Shown here in pieces: positions 1 through 8,860 of a DNA stretch of 64,000 bases. Position 1 is the stretch's first letter. Each line of letters starts with the position of its first letter. Below the pieces are notes generated by a model. The model was not told the DNA's origin, searched no databases, and was given only the letters and a program-made list of their open reading frames with translations. Position numbers and translations under genes: made by a program. The DNA comes from Paenibacillus foliorum (GTDB taxonomy: Bacteria > Bacillota > Bacilli > Paenibacillales > NBRC-103111): assembly GCF_013141765.1 (NCBI RefSeq), contig NZ_WHOD01000082.1, positions 62,001-126,000 of the forward strand, read 5' to 3'.

Positions 1-27
1 CTATGGGGCATGCTAAGGTAATTCAGC

Positions 28-900
28 TTAAGCCTGCTGAGCGGATTTCACTTGCTCATGTGCGTGGTAAGAGCTGCGCACGAGCGGGCCCGACTCAACA
101 TGTTTAAAGCCCCGCTTCATTCCCTCCGCTTTTAGCTCAGCGAATTGCTCCGGTGTATAGTACTTTTGAACCTTTAAGTGCTTGAGTGTTGGCTGCAGAT
201 ATTGGCCGATTGTCATGATATCGCAGTTAATCTCACGTAAATCATCCATGGTTTGTATAATTTCTGCCCATTCCTCTCCTACTCCGAGCATGATGCTCGA
301 TTTTGTAGGAATCCCTGGCGCAATTTGCTTCGAGCGAGCAAGAAGCTCTAACGATCTGCGGTATTTCGCTTTGGAACGCACCTTATCGGACATGCGCTCT
401 ACGGTTTCCACGTTGTGGTTCAAAATATCCGGCTTCGCTTCCAATACCGTTCTGAGCGATGACTCACTGCCCAAAAAGTCCGGGATCAGAACTTCCACAC
501 TACAGAGTGGCAGTCTTTTCCGAATAGCCAATACTGTCGCCGCGAATATAGAGGCTCCCCCATCCGCCAACTCGTCCCGAGCCACAGAAGTTATAACTAC
601 ATGCTTAAGTCCCATCTGCTCCGCTGCTTCTGCAACGCGCTCAGGCTCTTGTAGATCTAACTCCGTCGGAAGTCCGGATGTTACCGCACAAAAACGGCAA
701 GCACGGGTACAAATATCGCCTAGTATCATAAAAGTAGCGGTACGGTTGGCCCAGCATTCATGAATGTTGGGACACTTCGCTTCTTCGCAAACAGTATGCA
801 GCGTTTTATCGCGCATCATATTTTTTAATTCCTTGTAATTTTCACCTGTTGTCAGCTTAATTTTTAGCCACTCGGGCTTACGCTCTACTGGAGTAGACAT
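28..900 (-). CDS. lipA: Lipoyl synthase
   Basis: Radical-SAM enzyme that inserts two sulfurs into protein-bound octanoyl groups to make the lipoyl cofactor of 2-oxoacid dehydrogenases and the glycine cleavage system; cytoplasmic. The 290-residue length is normal. Both family cysteine sets are visible: the auxiliary-cluster set CEEAKCPNIHEC (C38, C43, C49) and the radical-SAM set CTRACRFC (C64, C68, C71). The C-terminal RSSYHA motif contains the serine that ligates the auxiliary cluster in this family. The ATG at 900 has only a weak CAGGT ribosome binding site. It is transcribed divergently from larB. No neighbouring lipoate gene lies in the window. Confidence 0.97.
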   Translation of the reverse strand: MSTPVERKPEWLKIKLTTGENYKELKNMMRDKTLHTVCEEAKCPNIHECWANRTATFMILGDICTRACRFCAVTSGLPTELDLQEPERVAEAAEQMGLKHVVITSVARDELADGGASIFAATVLAIRKRLPLCSVEVLIPDFLGSESSLRTVLEAKPDILNHNVETVERMSDKVRSKAKYRRSLELLARSKQIAPGIPTKSSIMLGVGEEWAEIIQTMDDLREINCDIMTIGQYLQPTLKHLKVQKYYTPEQFAELKAEGMKRGFKHVESGPLVRSSYHAHEQVKSAQQA

Positions 901-1062
901 TCATTTGTACCTGCTTTCTGCTTCATTGTCCATACTCTTGAAGCTATTATATCAACCAAAGCCATAACAATCCACTTTCCTTTTGATTTATGATAAACTA
1001 GGAAAGTATATGAAATTTTAACGGTACTTCTATGTACACCGTTTCGGAGGAATACGCCTTAT

Positions 1063-1854
1063 ATGATTAATTTAGAAGCTATCCTAAAGCTTGTTCGCAC
1101 TGGAGACTTGGATATTTCCGAGGCTCAAAAGCACATTGACGAGCTAATGAATAAGAATAACGAACAATCTTTCCGAATTGAGGATCTTGGCTTTGCTCAA
1201 TTGGATATTGACCGGGAGCGCAGAACCGGCTTTCCTGAAGTTATTTATGGGGAAAGTAAAACTGCAGAGCAAATTATTTCTATTTATCAAAAACTGATGG
1301 AGCATTCGCAAAAGGTATTGGCTACTCGGGTAAGCCAAGAAAAAGCCGCTTTGATCCAGCAGCAAATCGCCGGCGTTACATATAATGAAGCAGCGCGAAC
1401 GCTAGTTTGGTATCAAAATGAGGAAGCGCGTTCATCCAATAGCAATACCTATATCGCTGTCGTTTGCGCAGGTACTTCCGACCTTCCGGTTGCAGAAGAA
1501 GCCGCTATTACTGCGGAATACATGGGCTGCCGTGTAGAAAGGGTTTACGATGTAGGCGTGGCCGGTATCCATCGGCTATTTCGCAGGCTCGAGCTCATTC
1601 GTGGTGCGACAGCGATAGTCGTAGCCGCTGGCATGGAGGGCGCGTTGACCAGTGTTCTCGGCGGACTTGTGGACAAGCCGGTTATAGCCGTGCCAACGAG
1701 TGTCGGTTACGGGGCAAGCTTCCACGGCGTAGCAGCTCTTCTAGCTATGCTTAACTCCTGTGCGCCTGGTGTCTCTGTAGTAAACATTGATAATGGATTT
1801 GGTGCCGGATATAACGCTGCACTGATACATAAAACCATGGTAGAGAGGGATTAA
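1063..1854 (+). CDS. larB: Nickel-pincer cofactor biosynthesis protein LarB
   Basis: LarB carboxylates the pyridinium ring of nicotinic acid adenine dinucleotide and cleaves the phosphoanhydride, the first step towards the nickel-pincer nucleotide used by lactate racemase (LarA) and related racemases and epimerases. The 263-residue protein has the family N-terminal helical part and a C-terminal PurE/AIR-carboxylase-like domain from about residue 125 (AVVCAGTSDLPVAEEA, then a Gly-rich VAAGMEGALTSVLGGL stretch). GGAGG lies 12 nt before the ATG. The stop is 3 nt from the larC start, so the two are one transcription unit. LarE and LarA are not in the window. Confidence 0.93.
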   Translation: MINLEAILKLVRTGDLDISEAQKHIDELMNKNNEQSFRIEDLGFAQLDIDRERRTGFPEVIYGESKTAEQIISIYQKLMEHSQKVLATRVSQEKAALIQQQIAGVTYNEAARTLVWYQNEEARSSNSNTYIAVVCAGTSDLPVAEEAAITAEYMGCRVERVYDVGVAGIHRLFRRLELIRGATAIVVAAGMEGALTSVLGGLVDKPVIAVPTSVGYGASFHGVAALLAMLNSCAPGVSVVNIDNGFGAGYNAALIHKTMVERD

Positions 1855-1857
1855 TCG

Positions 1858-3012
1858 ATGAAAATAGCTTACTTGGACTGTTTTTCTGGAATTAGTGGAG
1901 ATATGACGCTGGCCGCGCTTGCAGATGCTGGGGCAGATCGGAATTATATCGAGGAAGAGCTTCGTAAAATTAAGATCGATCCTTTCACATTGGAGTGGAA
2001 ACGGGTTAACAAGAAAGGGATATCGGCATTAAAAATGGATGTCCTGCTGGACCCCAACACGCCCCCCACCCATCATAGACATTATTCAGAAATTGTGAAA
2101 ATTATCCACGGTTCCGGCTTCAATGATCGCGTTATTAAGCTTAGTCTTGCCATCTTTGAGAAAATCGCGATTGCCGAAGCAAAAATACATGACGTCCCTG
2201 TGGAAACGGTTCATTTTCACGAAGTCGGTGCAATTGATTCCATTGTTGACGTAATTGGAGTAGCACTTGCTCTGGACTCGCTGGAAGTAGAGAAAGTCTT
2301 CTCTTCCCCAGTAGTGCTGGGCTCCGGAACGGTTCGCTGCGATCACGGCATATATCCCGTTCCTGCCCCTGCTACCTTGGAGATGATGCGTGGACTTCCC
2401 ATTGCACCAACCAATTATTCATTAGAAATGACAACTCCTACGGGTGCAGGAATTATTGCAGGTGTGGTCGATGAGTTTACCAAAGGCTACCCACCTATGA
2501 TCGTAGAAACCATCGGCTATGGCGCTGGTACACGTGACCTGCCTAACCAGCCTAATGTACTGCGTGTTGTAATCGGCAAGGCGGATCCGTTCGCACATAA
2601 GTTCCAGGTTCAGCATTTTGAAACTATTCATTCGCACACTCACCATTCCGAGCATGAACAGCATCATCATCATGAACATAGCCATAGTGGTGGGCATGAA
2701 CATAGTCATAGCCATGATCACGATCACAGCCACTCTCATGACCATGGACATAAACACGATCACGATCATGACCATACCCACTCTCATAGTCACAGCCATG
2801 CTCACGATCAAGGTGGAGCAGATCAGAAGCATGAGCATACTCATACTCACGAACACAGCCATGCTCACAATGACCATGACCACGACCATGATCATGATCA
2901 TCACGGACATAAACATGACCATCAGCATGAAGAGCACGTACATAAGCCGCATACTCATGATCATCATGTTCACGATCACAGCAACCATGTTCCTCCCGGC
3001 CTTAAGCAATAG
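1858..3012 (+). CDS. larC: LarC N-terminal domain (LarC1) with a long His-rich tail
   Basis: LarC is the CTP-dependent nickel insertase that places Ni into the LarB/LarE product. Residues 1 to about 260 match the LarC1 domain (start MKIAYLDCFSGISGDM; VHFHEVGAIDSIVD; TTPTGAGI). The remaining roughly 120 residues are an extreme His/Asp/Glu/Ser tail built from CAT/CAC and GAT/GAC codons, presumably a nickel-holding sequence. The LarC2 domain that normally follows, either fused or by ribosomal frameshift as in Lactobacillus plantarum, is absent here and lies on the opposite strand at 3085-3573. It ends at a shared bidirectional terminator. Follows larB by 3 nt. Confidence 0.92.
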   Translation: MKIAYLDCFSGISGDMTLAALADAGADRNYIEEELRKIKIDPFTLEWKRVNKKGISALKMDVLLDPNTPPTHHRHYSEIVKIIHGSGFNDRVIKLSLAIFEKIAIAEAKIHDVPVETVHFHEVGAIDSIVDVIGVALALDSLEVEKVFSSPVVLGSGTVRCDHGIYPVPAPATLEMMRGLPIAPTNYSLEMTTPTGAGIIAGVVDEFTKGYPPMIVETIGYGAGTRDLPNQPNVLRVVIGKADPFAHKFQVQHFETIHSHTHHSEHEQHHHHEHSHSGGHEHSHSHDHDHSHSHDHGHKHDHDHDHTHSHSHSHAHDQGGADQKHEHTHTHEHSHAHNDHDHDHDHDHHGHKHDHQHEEHVHKPHTHDHHVHDHSNHVPPGLKQ

Positions 3013-3030
3013 CTAAGGGAGGCTCAAAGA

Positions 3031-3060
3031 AAAAGGACACTGCTAATCCAGTGTCCTTTT
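3031..3060. terminator. Bidirectional terminator between larC1 and larC2
   Basis: A perfect 12-bp stem (AAAAGGACACTG / CAGTGTCCTTTT) around a 6-nt loop, with an A-run on the left and a T-run on the right. It can stop larC1 on the plus strand and larC2 on the minus strand. Confidence 0.93.
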
Positions 3061-3084
3061 TTCTTTGCTATTTAAAGTTTGCCA

Positions 3085-3573
3085 TCATTTATTGATGCCG
3101 CCTTTTTGTCCGTTCAAGAATAGCCTTCTGACCTCTTCATAAACCTTCTTCAGTGGAACCCCATATTGCCTCGCGGCTTGCTCGCATTCTTTAAATTCTG
3201 GGGCAAATTGCACCAAACGCCCTTGGTGGTAGCCGACTTTCACATGTATTCCACCCCATGGTGTCTCAACTTGCTCGAATTCGCGAGCCAGTCGATGGCA
3301 GGACGCATGCAAATAACGCAACCCAATTGTAGTTGTTTCACGAAAAATAACTTCTTCCATCAGCTCAAGTCCTTTTTCATCAACAAGCACATTCAGCATA
3401 ACGCCCGGGCGACCTTTTTTCATAATAATCGGTATCCAATATACGTCGTTTGCCCCAGCTTCAAATAAACAATCACTGACATAAGAGCATAATTCCGGAT
3501 TCATATCGTCAATATTAGCCTGCAGCAGCAGCATTCCTTCGTCAACATGCTCTTCCCTATGCTGAAATCCCAT
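3085..3573 (-). CDS. Stand-alone LarC C-terminal domain (LarC2)
   Basis: 162 residues that match the C-terminal domain of LarC: LLLQANIDDMNPE near the N-terminus, EAGANDVYWIPIIMKKGRPG in the middle, and a TTIGLRY segment. In characterised LarC this domain carries the CTP-binding part of the nickel insertase. It is encoded convergently to larC1 rather than fused to it. The ATG at 3573 has GGAGG 7 nt upstream and the frame is intact, so it looks like a working gene and not debris. I infer that LarC1 and LarC2 associate as separate polypeptides. A 21-bp direct repeat lies upstream. Confidence 0.88.
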   Translation of the reverse strand: MGFQHREEHVDEGMLLLQANIDDMNPELCSYVSDCLFEAGANDVYWIPIIMKKGRPGVMLNVLVDEKGLELMEEVIFRETTTIGLRYLHASCHRLAREFEQVETPWGGIHVKVGYHQGRLVQFAPEFKECEQAARQYGVPLKKVYEEVRRLFLNGQKGGINK

Positions 3574-3625
3574 AGTTCAACCTCCACCCGTTACCTTCTA
3601 GTAAAAAATTTTGCTTCAAAAGCAA

Positions 3626-3668
3626 TTCCTTACGCATTATAAGTTATTCCTTTACGCATCATAACAAA
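3626..3668. repeat. Tandem direct repeat upstream of larC2
   Basis: Two adjacent copies of about 21 bp, TTCCTTACGCATTATAA (from 3626) and TTCCTTTACGCATCATAA (from 3647). They lie between the divergent larC2 and M23 peptidase starts, about 55-95 bp upstream of larC2. Possible regulator binding site; the factor is unknown. Confidence 0.5.
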
Positions 3669-3817
3669 AAATCAAACTGCTGGATACGCACCCTATTTTC
3701 GAGCTGTCTTTTGGATAAAAATAACTCGTATTTCACATGCTAGTACTATGTAAAAAGTAGATCTAAAAAAGCATGGACACCCTAGCTATGATGGCCAACT
3801 ATGGAGGTTAACTGAGC

Positions 3818-4855
3818 ATGGCAGCACAATGGAAGCGTTCGATCCTCACTCTATCGTTATGCGGAAGCATCCTACTCGGAACCGTGTTACCGGTGCAAGC
3901 CGCCCCTGCTAGCAAGACACCCCCAGCAGGTACATACAGCAAGACCATGAAAATCATATTTACCGAACGAAAGGATATATTTGACAAGGTTAGCGCATTA
4001 ACAGGAATGCCCTGGTACTATCTGGCCGCTGTCGATCAATACGAACGAACAATTAATATAGCCAAAAAGCGTTCGAGCACAGACGACTATATAGGTATAC
4101 ACTTCACTGAGCTTCAATGGTGCGGCATGATGAATCCTGACCATGAGGATACCAATGAAATGAGCATCCAACAATTTGGAGGTGTAGGCAGAGACGGCTC
4201 CGGGGACGGTATCGCGGATCGGAAGAACGGTCTTGACGTACTATATTCGATGGCCATGCTCTTATTAAAACACGGAACCGCCCAAGAGGATCTCCGAATC
4301 GGTCTGTGGGAGTATTATCAAAACACACGAAGCGTTGAGAGAATCGAGCAATTTGCTTCTATCTATTCTAAATTTGATACTTTGGATTTGCATGAGCATA
4401 CCTTTGTTATGCCTCTGCGCGCCGATTACACTTTCCGCAGTACGTGGGGCGCAAGCCGCGGCTGGGGAGGCTTCCGTATTCACGAAGGTACCGATATATT
4501 CGCTCGTCATGGGGTGGCTGTTCGAAGTGCTGTCTATGGCATCGTTGAGATTATGGGTTGGAACCCTTATGGGGGCTGGCGAATAGGGATTCGCGATTTG
4601 AATAACGTTTATCACTATTTTGCTCATTTATCGGGGTATAGTAAAGAGATTAAAGAAGGAGATCTTATCAAACCCGGTCAAGTAATCGGCTGGGTCGGAA
4701 GCTCAGGGTACGGCAAGCCGGGTACTTCGGGTAAATTCCCTCCTCATCTCCATTATGGGCTTTATCGCGATAATGGTTTAACCGACTGGTCATTCGATCC
4801 TTATCCTCATCTGCGAAAATGGGAGAGGGAGGAACGGATGCGAAGTAAAAAATAG
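3818..4855 (+). CDS. Secreted M23 family peptidoglycan endopeptidase (LytH-like)
   Basis: Zinc peptidase predicted to cut peptide cross-bridges of peptidoglycan outside the membrane. Residues 1-29 form a signal peptide with an Ala-X-Ala site before PASKT. A middle domain (about 40-180) is followed by an M23 domain with the zinc motif H222-EGT-D226 and the second motif H310-L-H312. Length and layout resemble B. subtilis LytH, a sporulation L-Ala-D-Glu endopeptidase, so a spore-cortex role is plausible but inferred. GGAGG sits 10 nt before the ATG. Single gene, ending at a bidirectional terminator. Confidence 0.85.
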   Translation: MAAQWKRSILTLSLCGSILLGTVLPVQAAPASKTPPAGTYSKTMKIIFTERKDIFDKVSALTGMPWYYLAAVDQYERTINIAKKRSSTDDYIGIHFTELQWCGMMNPDHEDTNEMSIQQFGGVGRDGSGDGIADRKNGLDVLYSMAMLLLKHGTAQEDLRIGLWEYYQNTRSVERIEQFASIYSKFDTLDLHEHTFVMPLRADYTFRSTWGASRGWGGFRIHEGTDIFARHGVAVRSAVYGIVEIMGWNPYGGWRIGIRDLNNVYHYFAHLSGYSKEIKEGDLIKPGQVIGWVGSSGYGKPGTSGKFPPHLHYGLYRDNGLTDWSFDPYPHLRKWEREERMRSKK

Positions 4856-4872
4856 CATTCGGTACTAAGCAG

Positions 4873-4902
4873 AAGAACCGTCCAATTGACCGGACGGTTC
4901 TT
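4873..4902. terminator. Bidirectional terminator
   Basis: 11-bp perfect stem AAGAACCGTCC / GGACGGTTCTT with an 8-nt loop and a T-run. It separates the M23 gene from the convergent phosphotransferase gene. Confidence 0.92.
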
Positions 4903-4907
4903 TTCGT

Positions 4908-5732
4908 TCAGAAATCCTGAGGGATTGCTTGTAAGCGTTCTCTAACCAACGAAGTCAACGCATCTTTCTCTTCCTCGGGGATCCATTCTGTTAATCTGGC
5001 CGCAGCAACAGGCAATGTCCACTTATCGATATCGTCGAACTGGAGATCCGAATAAGAAAGATATTGTTTGATATACTCATCTCCCATTCTGTCCCTCATG
5101 TGAAGGAGAGCTTCCCTTATGTGGCTCGGTGTGCCCTCAGGCAGCGTACCCAAACGAAATAAGAGCAGTGTGCGTGCAACATCCCCAGCAGGATTGCCCA
5201 TCATCCCAGTCATCCAATCGATGATCCATTTCTGCTCTCCGAGCATAGCGTTATCCGGGTGGAAATCTCCATGACAGAGATAATTACCGTTCGGCAGCTT
5301 CTCTAAATAACTAATAATCGCATTTTTTTCATCGTTCGAAAGCGCAGAAGCCTTATGTATGTTTTGTGCCAGCACTTCTTTTTGTTTCCGAAAATGAATG
5401 CCAACATCCTCTGTATTTATTCCATGTGTGTGAATTTGGAAATGCATCTCAGCCAGCATGTCGGTGAAATAATTTAATTCAAGAGGATTTTGTACAATCT
5501 TTTGAATGAGAGAATTACCTTCGATGTAGTGGAATATAATTCCAGCCCTTTCCTCAAGCTCTATCAGCCCATAAACCTCAGGTACAGAAATGCCGAGAGA
5601 GTGTACAAGTTTATTTATCTCAAATTCGTACTTGATAGCATCCTTCGGGAATCCGATACGATAAAGCTTTAGCACCCTTTCATCTCCATATTCAAATATT
5701 TCTGCCGTTCTTCCTTCAGCTATAAATTTCAT
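4908..5732 (-). CDS. Aminoglycoside phosphotransferase-family (APH) kinase
   Basis: Eukaryotic-kinase-like phosphotransferase of the APH/choline kinase superfamily, 274 residues. It shows the Brenner catalytic motif HGDFHPDN and the following IDW metal-binding motif, with an N-terminal lobe GRTAEIFEYGDERVLKLY. The substrate is not evident; many such genes in Firmicutes are unrelated to antibiotic resistance. I chose the ATG at 5732 because GGGGAG lies 7 nt upstream and the product then starts directly with the kinase lobe. An upstream start at 5789 would add 19 unlikely residues. It follows the methyltransferase by 53 bp on the same strand. Confidence 0.85.
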   Translation of the reverse strand: MKFIAEGRTAEIFEYGDERVLKLYRIGFPKDAIKYEFEINKLVHSLGISVPEVYGLIELEERAGIIFHYIEGNSLIQKIVQNPLELNYFTDMLAEMHFQIHTHGINTEDVGIHFRKQKEVLAQNIHKASALSNDEKNAIISYLEKLPNGNYLCHGDFHPDNAMLGEQKWIIDWMTGMMGNPAGDVARTLLLFRLGTLPEGTPSHIREALLHMRDRMGDEYIKQYLSYSDLQFDDIDKWTLPVAAARLTEWIPEEEKDALTSLVRERLQAIPQDF

Positions 5733-5785
5733 TTGCCTACTCCCCATTCTCATCACAGATCTATAAATACAGCAAACATTTGACT

Positions 5786-6571
5786 TCACTTCATAGCAGT
5801 AATAACAGATACCGACAGCTCTTCAGTAAACACACCAGCAGAATTAATTTCTAATAAAGCTGATCTTAAATCATTTTCAAATCGTTCTAAGTTATCGCCA
5901 AAAAGACGTTTAGAAGCAAAAGATGTGGAGTAGAGATTTCCAATAATCGAATCGATTGTCCATGTGTAAGAATAACTAGGTAAAGCATGTCTTTCTACAT
6001 TTTTAAAACTTGATTTCGCTACGGTAACCTCGAACCTTTCTTTCGGAGGAGTATAAGTGCTGTTGCCTGCTATTCTTTCGTCTCCCAGCCATCGTTTCAC
6101 AACTTCATTTACCTTGAGCTGCCAAATTGACGGTTCCTGATTTTCATTATTAATAATAGCTATACCGCCATTATCATCACAGCTGTTATATAGGATTTCA
6201 AGAATCAACTCTCTGTCCATCCAATGAAACGCCTTTGCTATTATTATGAGGCCAAAGGAACCCCAGTCAGCTGCTCTCTCTTCCGCTCTTCCCTGTACCC
6301 AAGTCACATTGTCCACCCTGTTGTCATTGGATAAGCGATTTGCTTCTTCCAGCATCTCGGGTTCCGTATCTATACCTATTATTTCTTCAAACCAATGATT
6401 AAAATTTAGAGCTAATTGACCCGTACCACATCCCAAATCAAGCAACCGCCCTTCACCATTAAGCGAAAACTTGTTCACCAAAAACCGAATAAGCGATGAG
6501 GGATATAGAGGTCGATATCTAGAATAGTACCAAGCCGTTCCTTTAAATAAATCTGCACCATAGTCGCTCAT
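5786..6571 (-). CDS. Class I SAM-dependent methyltransferase
   Basis: 261-residue cytoplasmic Rossmann-fold methyltransferase. Motif I is RLLDLGCGTGQLAL (about residues 40-53) and motif II is IIGIDTEPEMLEEA. FGLIIIAKAFHWMD is the post-II strand typical of UbiE/Methyltransf_11 proteins. No substrate can be assigned. AGAAGG precedes the ATG. It is followed by the APH-type kinase, perhaps in one transcript. Confidence 0.87.
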   Translation of the reverse strand: MSDYGADLFKGTAWYYSRYRPLYPSSLIRFLVNKFSLNGEGRLLDLGCGTGQLALNFNHWFEEIIGIDTEPEMLEEANRLSNDNRVDNVTWVQGRAEERAADWGSFGLIIIAKAFHWMDRELILEILYNSCDDNGGIAIINNENQEPSIWQLKVNEVVKRWLGDERIAGNSTYTPPKERFEVTVAKSSFKNVERHALPSYSYTWTIDSIIGNLYSTSFASKRLFGDNLERFENDLRSALLEINSAGVFTEELSVSVITAMK

Positions 6572-6672
6572 GCTCTACCTTCTCTCAAATAAATATAAGA
6601 GTAAAAAATATTCGCCGCCGCGACTTTTTTTCCTTTTTTTAGAAGGTAAAAAATTTAATTCAACAAATATAA

Positions 6673-7455
6673 TCACTTCTTATCCTGTTTGGTCTGACCT
6701 TCATCATGCGGTGGGGCCATATTTTGTATCTTAGGCACACTTAGCTGAGGTAGAGAAACTCCCGGTGGAAGTGCCTGACTATTTCCGGCAGGGTTACCTT
6801 TTCCATCAAAATAATAAGTTGGGACGTCACCAACAACAAGCGCATAAGAGATCGGCACCTCGGTTTCTACAACCTCTGGTACAGTATCCAAAGGAATGAT
6901 TATGGATACCTCAGCAGTGATCCGTATATAAACCTCCACTAGAATCATATTAATCCCCGCATTTTGATAACGAGTATCCAAATCCACCTTAACAGCACCC
7001 GCCGGTACTAGCCGGATTGGAATATCGGGACCGAAAGATGCCAGAATCGAGCTGTTCATCGCCTGCCCCAGAGGGATATGCTCGGGAATGGTTTTCAAGC
7101 TGTTCAGTTGATTTTGGACTGTTTTAATCGTGTCTGCTGTAATTTTCATATGCTCCGCATAATTAAGCATGAAGCCTGTAACCTTGCCGTTACGGTCGGT
7201 TTGCCAGTCAATCAGCCGTTCGAAATTAGTGTAATTCGCAATCCTATCGGAGATGGCCGTGTTGATGGACTGTGTCGCTATCTGCTTCACACGAACTTTC
7301 GCCAAATTCATCAGCGGTGGCTTTAAATTTTTCTCAAGATAAACGAATGATTGCATGACAAACAAAAGCACGATGAAAAAAATCAACACAGCATTACGCT
7401 TGAGCTTCTTAGTACCTGTAGGCCGGCTTCTCCACCTTCGTCTAAGCACAATCAT
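6673..7455 (-). CDS. yunB: Sporulation protein YunB
   Basis: 260-residue membrane-anchored protein of the YunB family, which in B. subtilis belongs to the mother-cell sigma-E regulon. A basic N-terminus (RRRWRSRP) precedes one transmembrane helix (AVLIFFIVLLFVMQSFVYL), then an extracytoplasmic domain with NTAISDRIA and PLGQAMNSSILA. The tail is Pro/Lys-rich. ATG 7455 was chosen because AGAAGGAG stands just upstream. A repeated hairpin element (7466-7513) directly abuts this ribosome binding site. Confidence 0.9.
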   Translation of the reverse strand: MIVLRRRWRSRPTGTKKLKRNAVLIFFIVLLFVMQSFVYLEKNLKPPLMNLAKVRVKQIATQSINTAISDRIANYTNFERLIDWQTDRNGKVTGFMLNYAEHMKITADTIKTVQNQLNSLKTIPEHIPLGQAMNSSILASFGPDIPIRLVPAGAVKVDLDTRYQNAGINMILVEVYIRITAEVSIIIPLDTVPEVVETEVPISYALVVGDVPTYYFDGKGNPAGNSQALPPGVSLPQLSVPKIQNMAPPHDEGQTKQDKK

Positions 7456-7465
7456 GTTTGTGGCT

Positions 7466-7513
7466 CCTTCTAAGAGTTTTGCTTTAGCAAAACTTACTTC
7501 GTAAGTGTCTGCC
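7466..7513 (-). repeat. Dispersed Shine-Dalgarno-adjacent hairpin element, copy A
   Basis: On the minus strand this reads CTTACGAAGTAAG, then the hairpin AGTTTTGCTAAAGCAAAACT, then CTTAGAAGGAG, the yunB ribosome binding site. Related copies stand before two unrelated genes at 26492-26540 and 34261-34306. A further CTTACTCCGTAAG palindrome follows at about 7533-7545. Confidence 0.7.
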
Positions 7514-7858
7514 GAGTATCGTTCCCGCAAGCCTTACTCCGTAAGCACCTACTGTGTTTTGGGCACCCAATGAAATTAATTTCATCCTCAGCCTGTACGT
7601 TACAGCTTATGCCGAGCTCAACTAAATAATCCCCCCTAGAAGTGACGGAATCCCCTGCAGTTAATTGATCAGATAATTTTCCCAATACAAAAAAACCGGC
7701 CTTAGGCCAGTGACTTATCTACTCTCATATACATTTATTCGTGATGGAGGAATCTGGGTATGGGATCACCTTTGAAAAATCGGGCTTATTATGTGATTTT
7801 AACCAAAACGATCATTGGGCATATAGTGATGTATCCAATTTTAAAAGGAACGTGAAAC

Positions 7859-8812
7859 ATGCGACAAAATGATAAAGAATTGAATTACACTTATTACCGC
7901 CCTCTTGCCGAACAGTCAGCTTATCCTGCTTATCCGTGGCCTTATTACCTCACTCCAGTCTATTCTGCCGAGATGCGTTGGGATCAAACCAATTATCCAC
8001 ACGATCCATCCCATTTGCCTACCGCCCCCATTGCTCCTTCGGGATTCATAAATCAAGAAGATTATTGGGAAAGGCAGCAGCCTCTTACCTTTGTTCTTAT
8101 CCATGGTTCATGGGCTGACTCCAGCTTCTGGAACGGAATAGCCAATGAATTGCGTAAAAAGGGCCATACCGTTTACACACCTGAATATCCGGGACATGGA
8201 GCTGACCCTAATAAGGATGTATCGCACTCCATGATGACCAAGTCCATTGCTGACTTCATTATCTCGAAAAATTTGCACAACGTCATTCTCCTTGGACACA
8301 GCTTCGGAGGTACATTAGTTCAAAAGGTAGCTGAGCTCGTACCGGATCGTCTCAAACGGTTAGTTTTCCTAAATGCCTTTGTTCTGAATGACGGCCAGAA
8401 TCTTGGAGATGAGTTACCGGCTCCCGTTCGCAATGTCTTTGTGGGGCTCGCTCAAAACTCTAAAGATAATACCATTATGCTCCCGTTTCCTCTGTACAGG
8501 GATGCATTTGCCAACTTAGCAAGCTTAGAGCTCGTTCAGCAAATGTACAACGAGATCTCTCCAGAACCCGCAAAGCCACTTCTAGAAAATTTAAATCTAA
8601 AAAAATTCTATTCCTTGAATATTCCCAAGAGCTATATCTATCTTACAGTGGATAACGCGTTACCCCAAGGTGAAGGATTTGGCTGGCACCCGCATATGTC
8701 CAGTCGTCTAGGTCTATTCAGACTCATTAAAGGGCATGGCGATCATATGTCTACAGTAAAAACCGAGCCTAAGATGCTAGCACAAAAAATTTATGAAGCG
8801 AGTAGAGATTGA
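7859..8812 (+). CDS. Alpha/beta hydrolase
   Basis: 317-residue esterase or lipase-like hydrolase, cytoplasmic. The first 75 residues are a Tyr/Pro-rich extension (TYYRPLAEQSAYPAYPWPYY) reminiscent of spore-associated proteins. The hydrolase core starts at LTFVLIHGSWADSSFW (oxyanion-hole HG). The nucleophile elbow is GHSFGG, and a C-terminal GHGDHM carries the likely catalytic His. Substrate unknown. AAAAGGAA precedes the ATG. Convergent with the ABC-2 exporter operon, with a shared terminator. Confidence 0.85.
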   Translation: MRQNDKELNYTYYRPLAEQSAYPAYPWPYYLTPVYSAEMRWDQTNYPHDPSHLPTAPIAPSGFINQEDYWERQQPLTFVLIHGSWADSSFWNGIANELRKKGHTVYTPEYPGHGADPNKDVSHSMMTKSIADFIISKNLHNVILLGHSFGGTLVQKVAELVPDRLKRLVFLNAFVLNDGQNLGDELPAPVRNVFVGLAQNSKDNTIMLPFPLYRDAFANLASLELVQQMYNEISPEPAKPLLENLNLKKFYSLNIPKSYIYLTVDNALPQGEGFGWHPHMSSRLGLFRLIKGHGDHMSTVKTEPKMLAQKIYEASRD

Positions 8813-8837
8813 ATCGTTGCAATACAGAATAAAAAAA

Positions 8838-8860
8838 GAGCGGGTATCAGCTTCCCGCTC
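8838..8860. terminator. Bidirectional terminator
   Basis: GAGCGGG / CCCGCTC stem flanked by an A-run on the left. It overlaps the last codons of the minus-strand permease gene and closes both convergent units. Confidence 0.8.

Noticed and set aside
2620..3000. Long open frames on both strands within the His codon repeat
   Set aside because: They are frame shadows of the CAT/CAC-rich LarC1 tail: Met/Val-rich products with no real gene features.
4908..5732. Antibiotic resistance gene call for the APH-type kinase
   Set aside because: The kinase motifs are general to the superfamily. Nothing in the sequence or context points to aminoglycosides.
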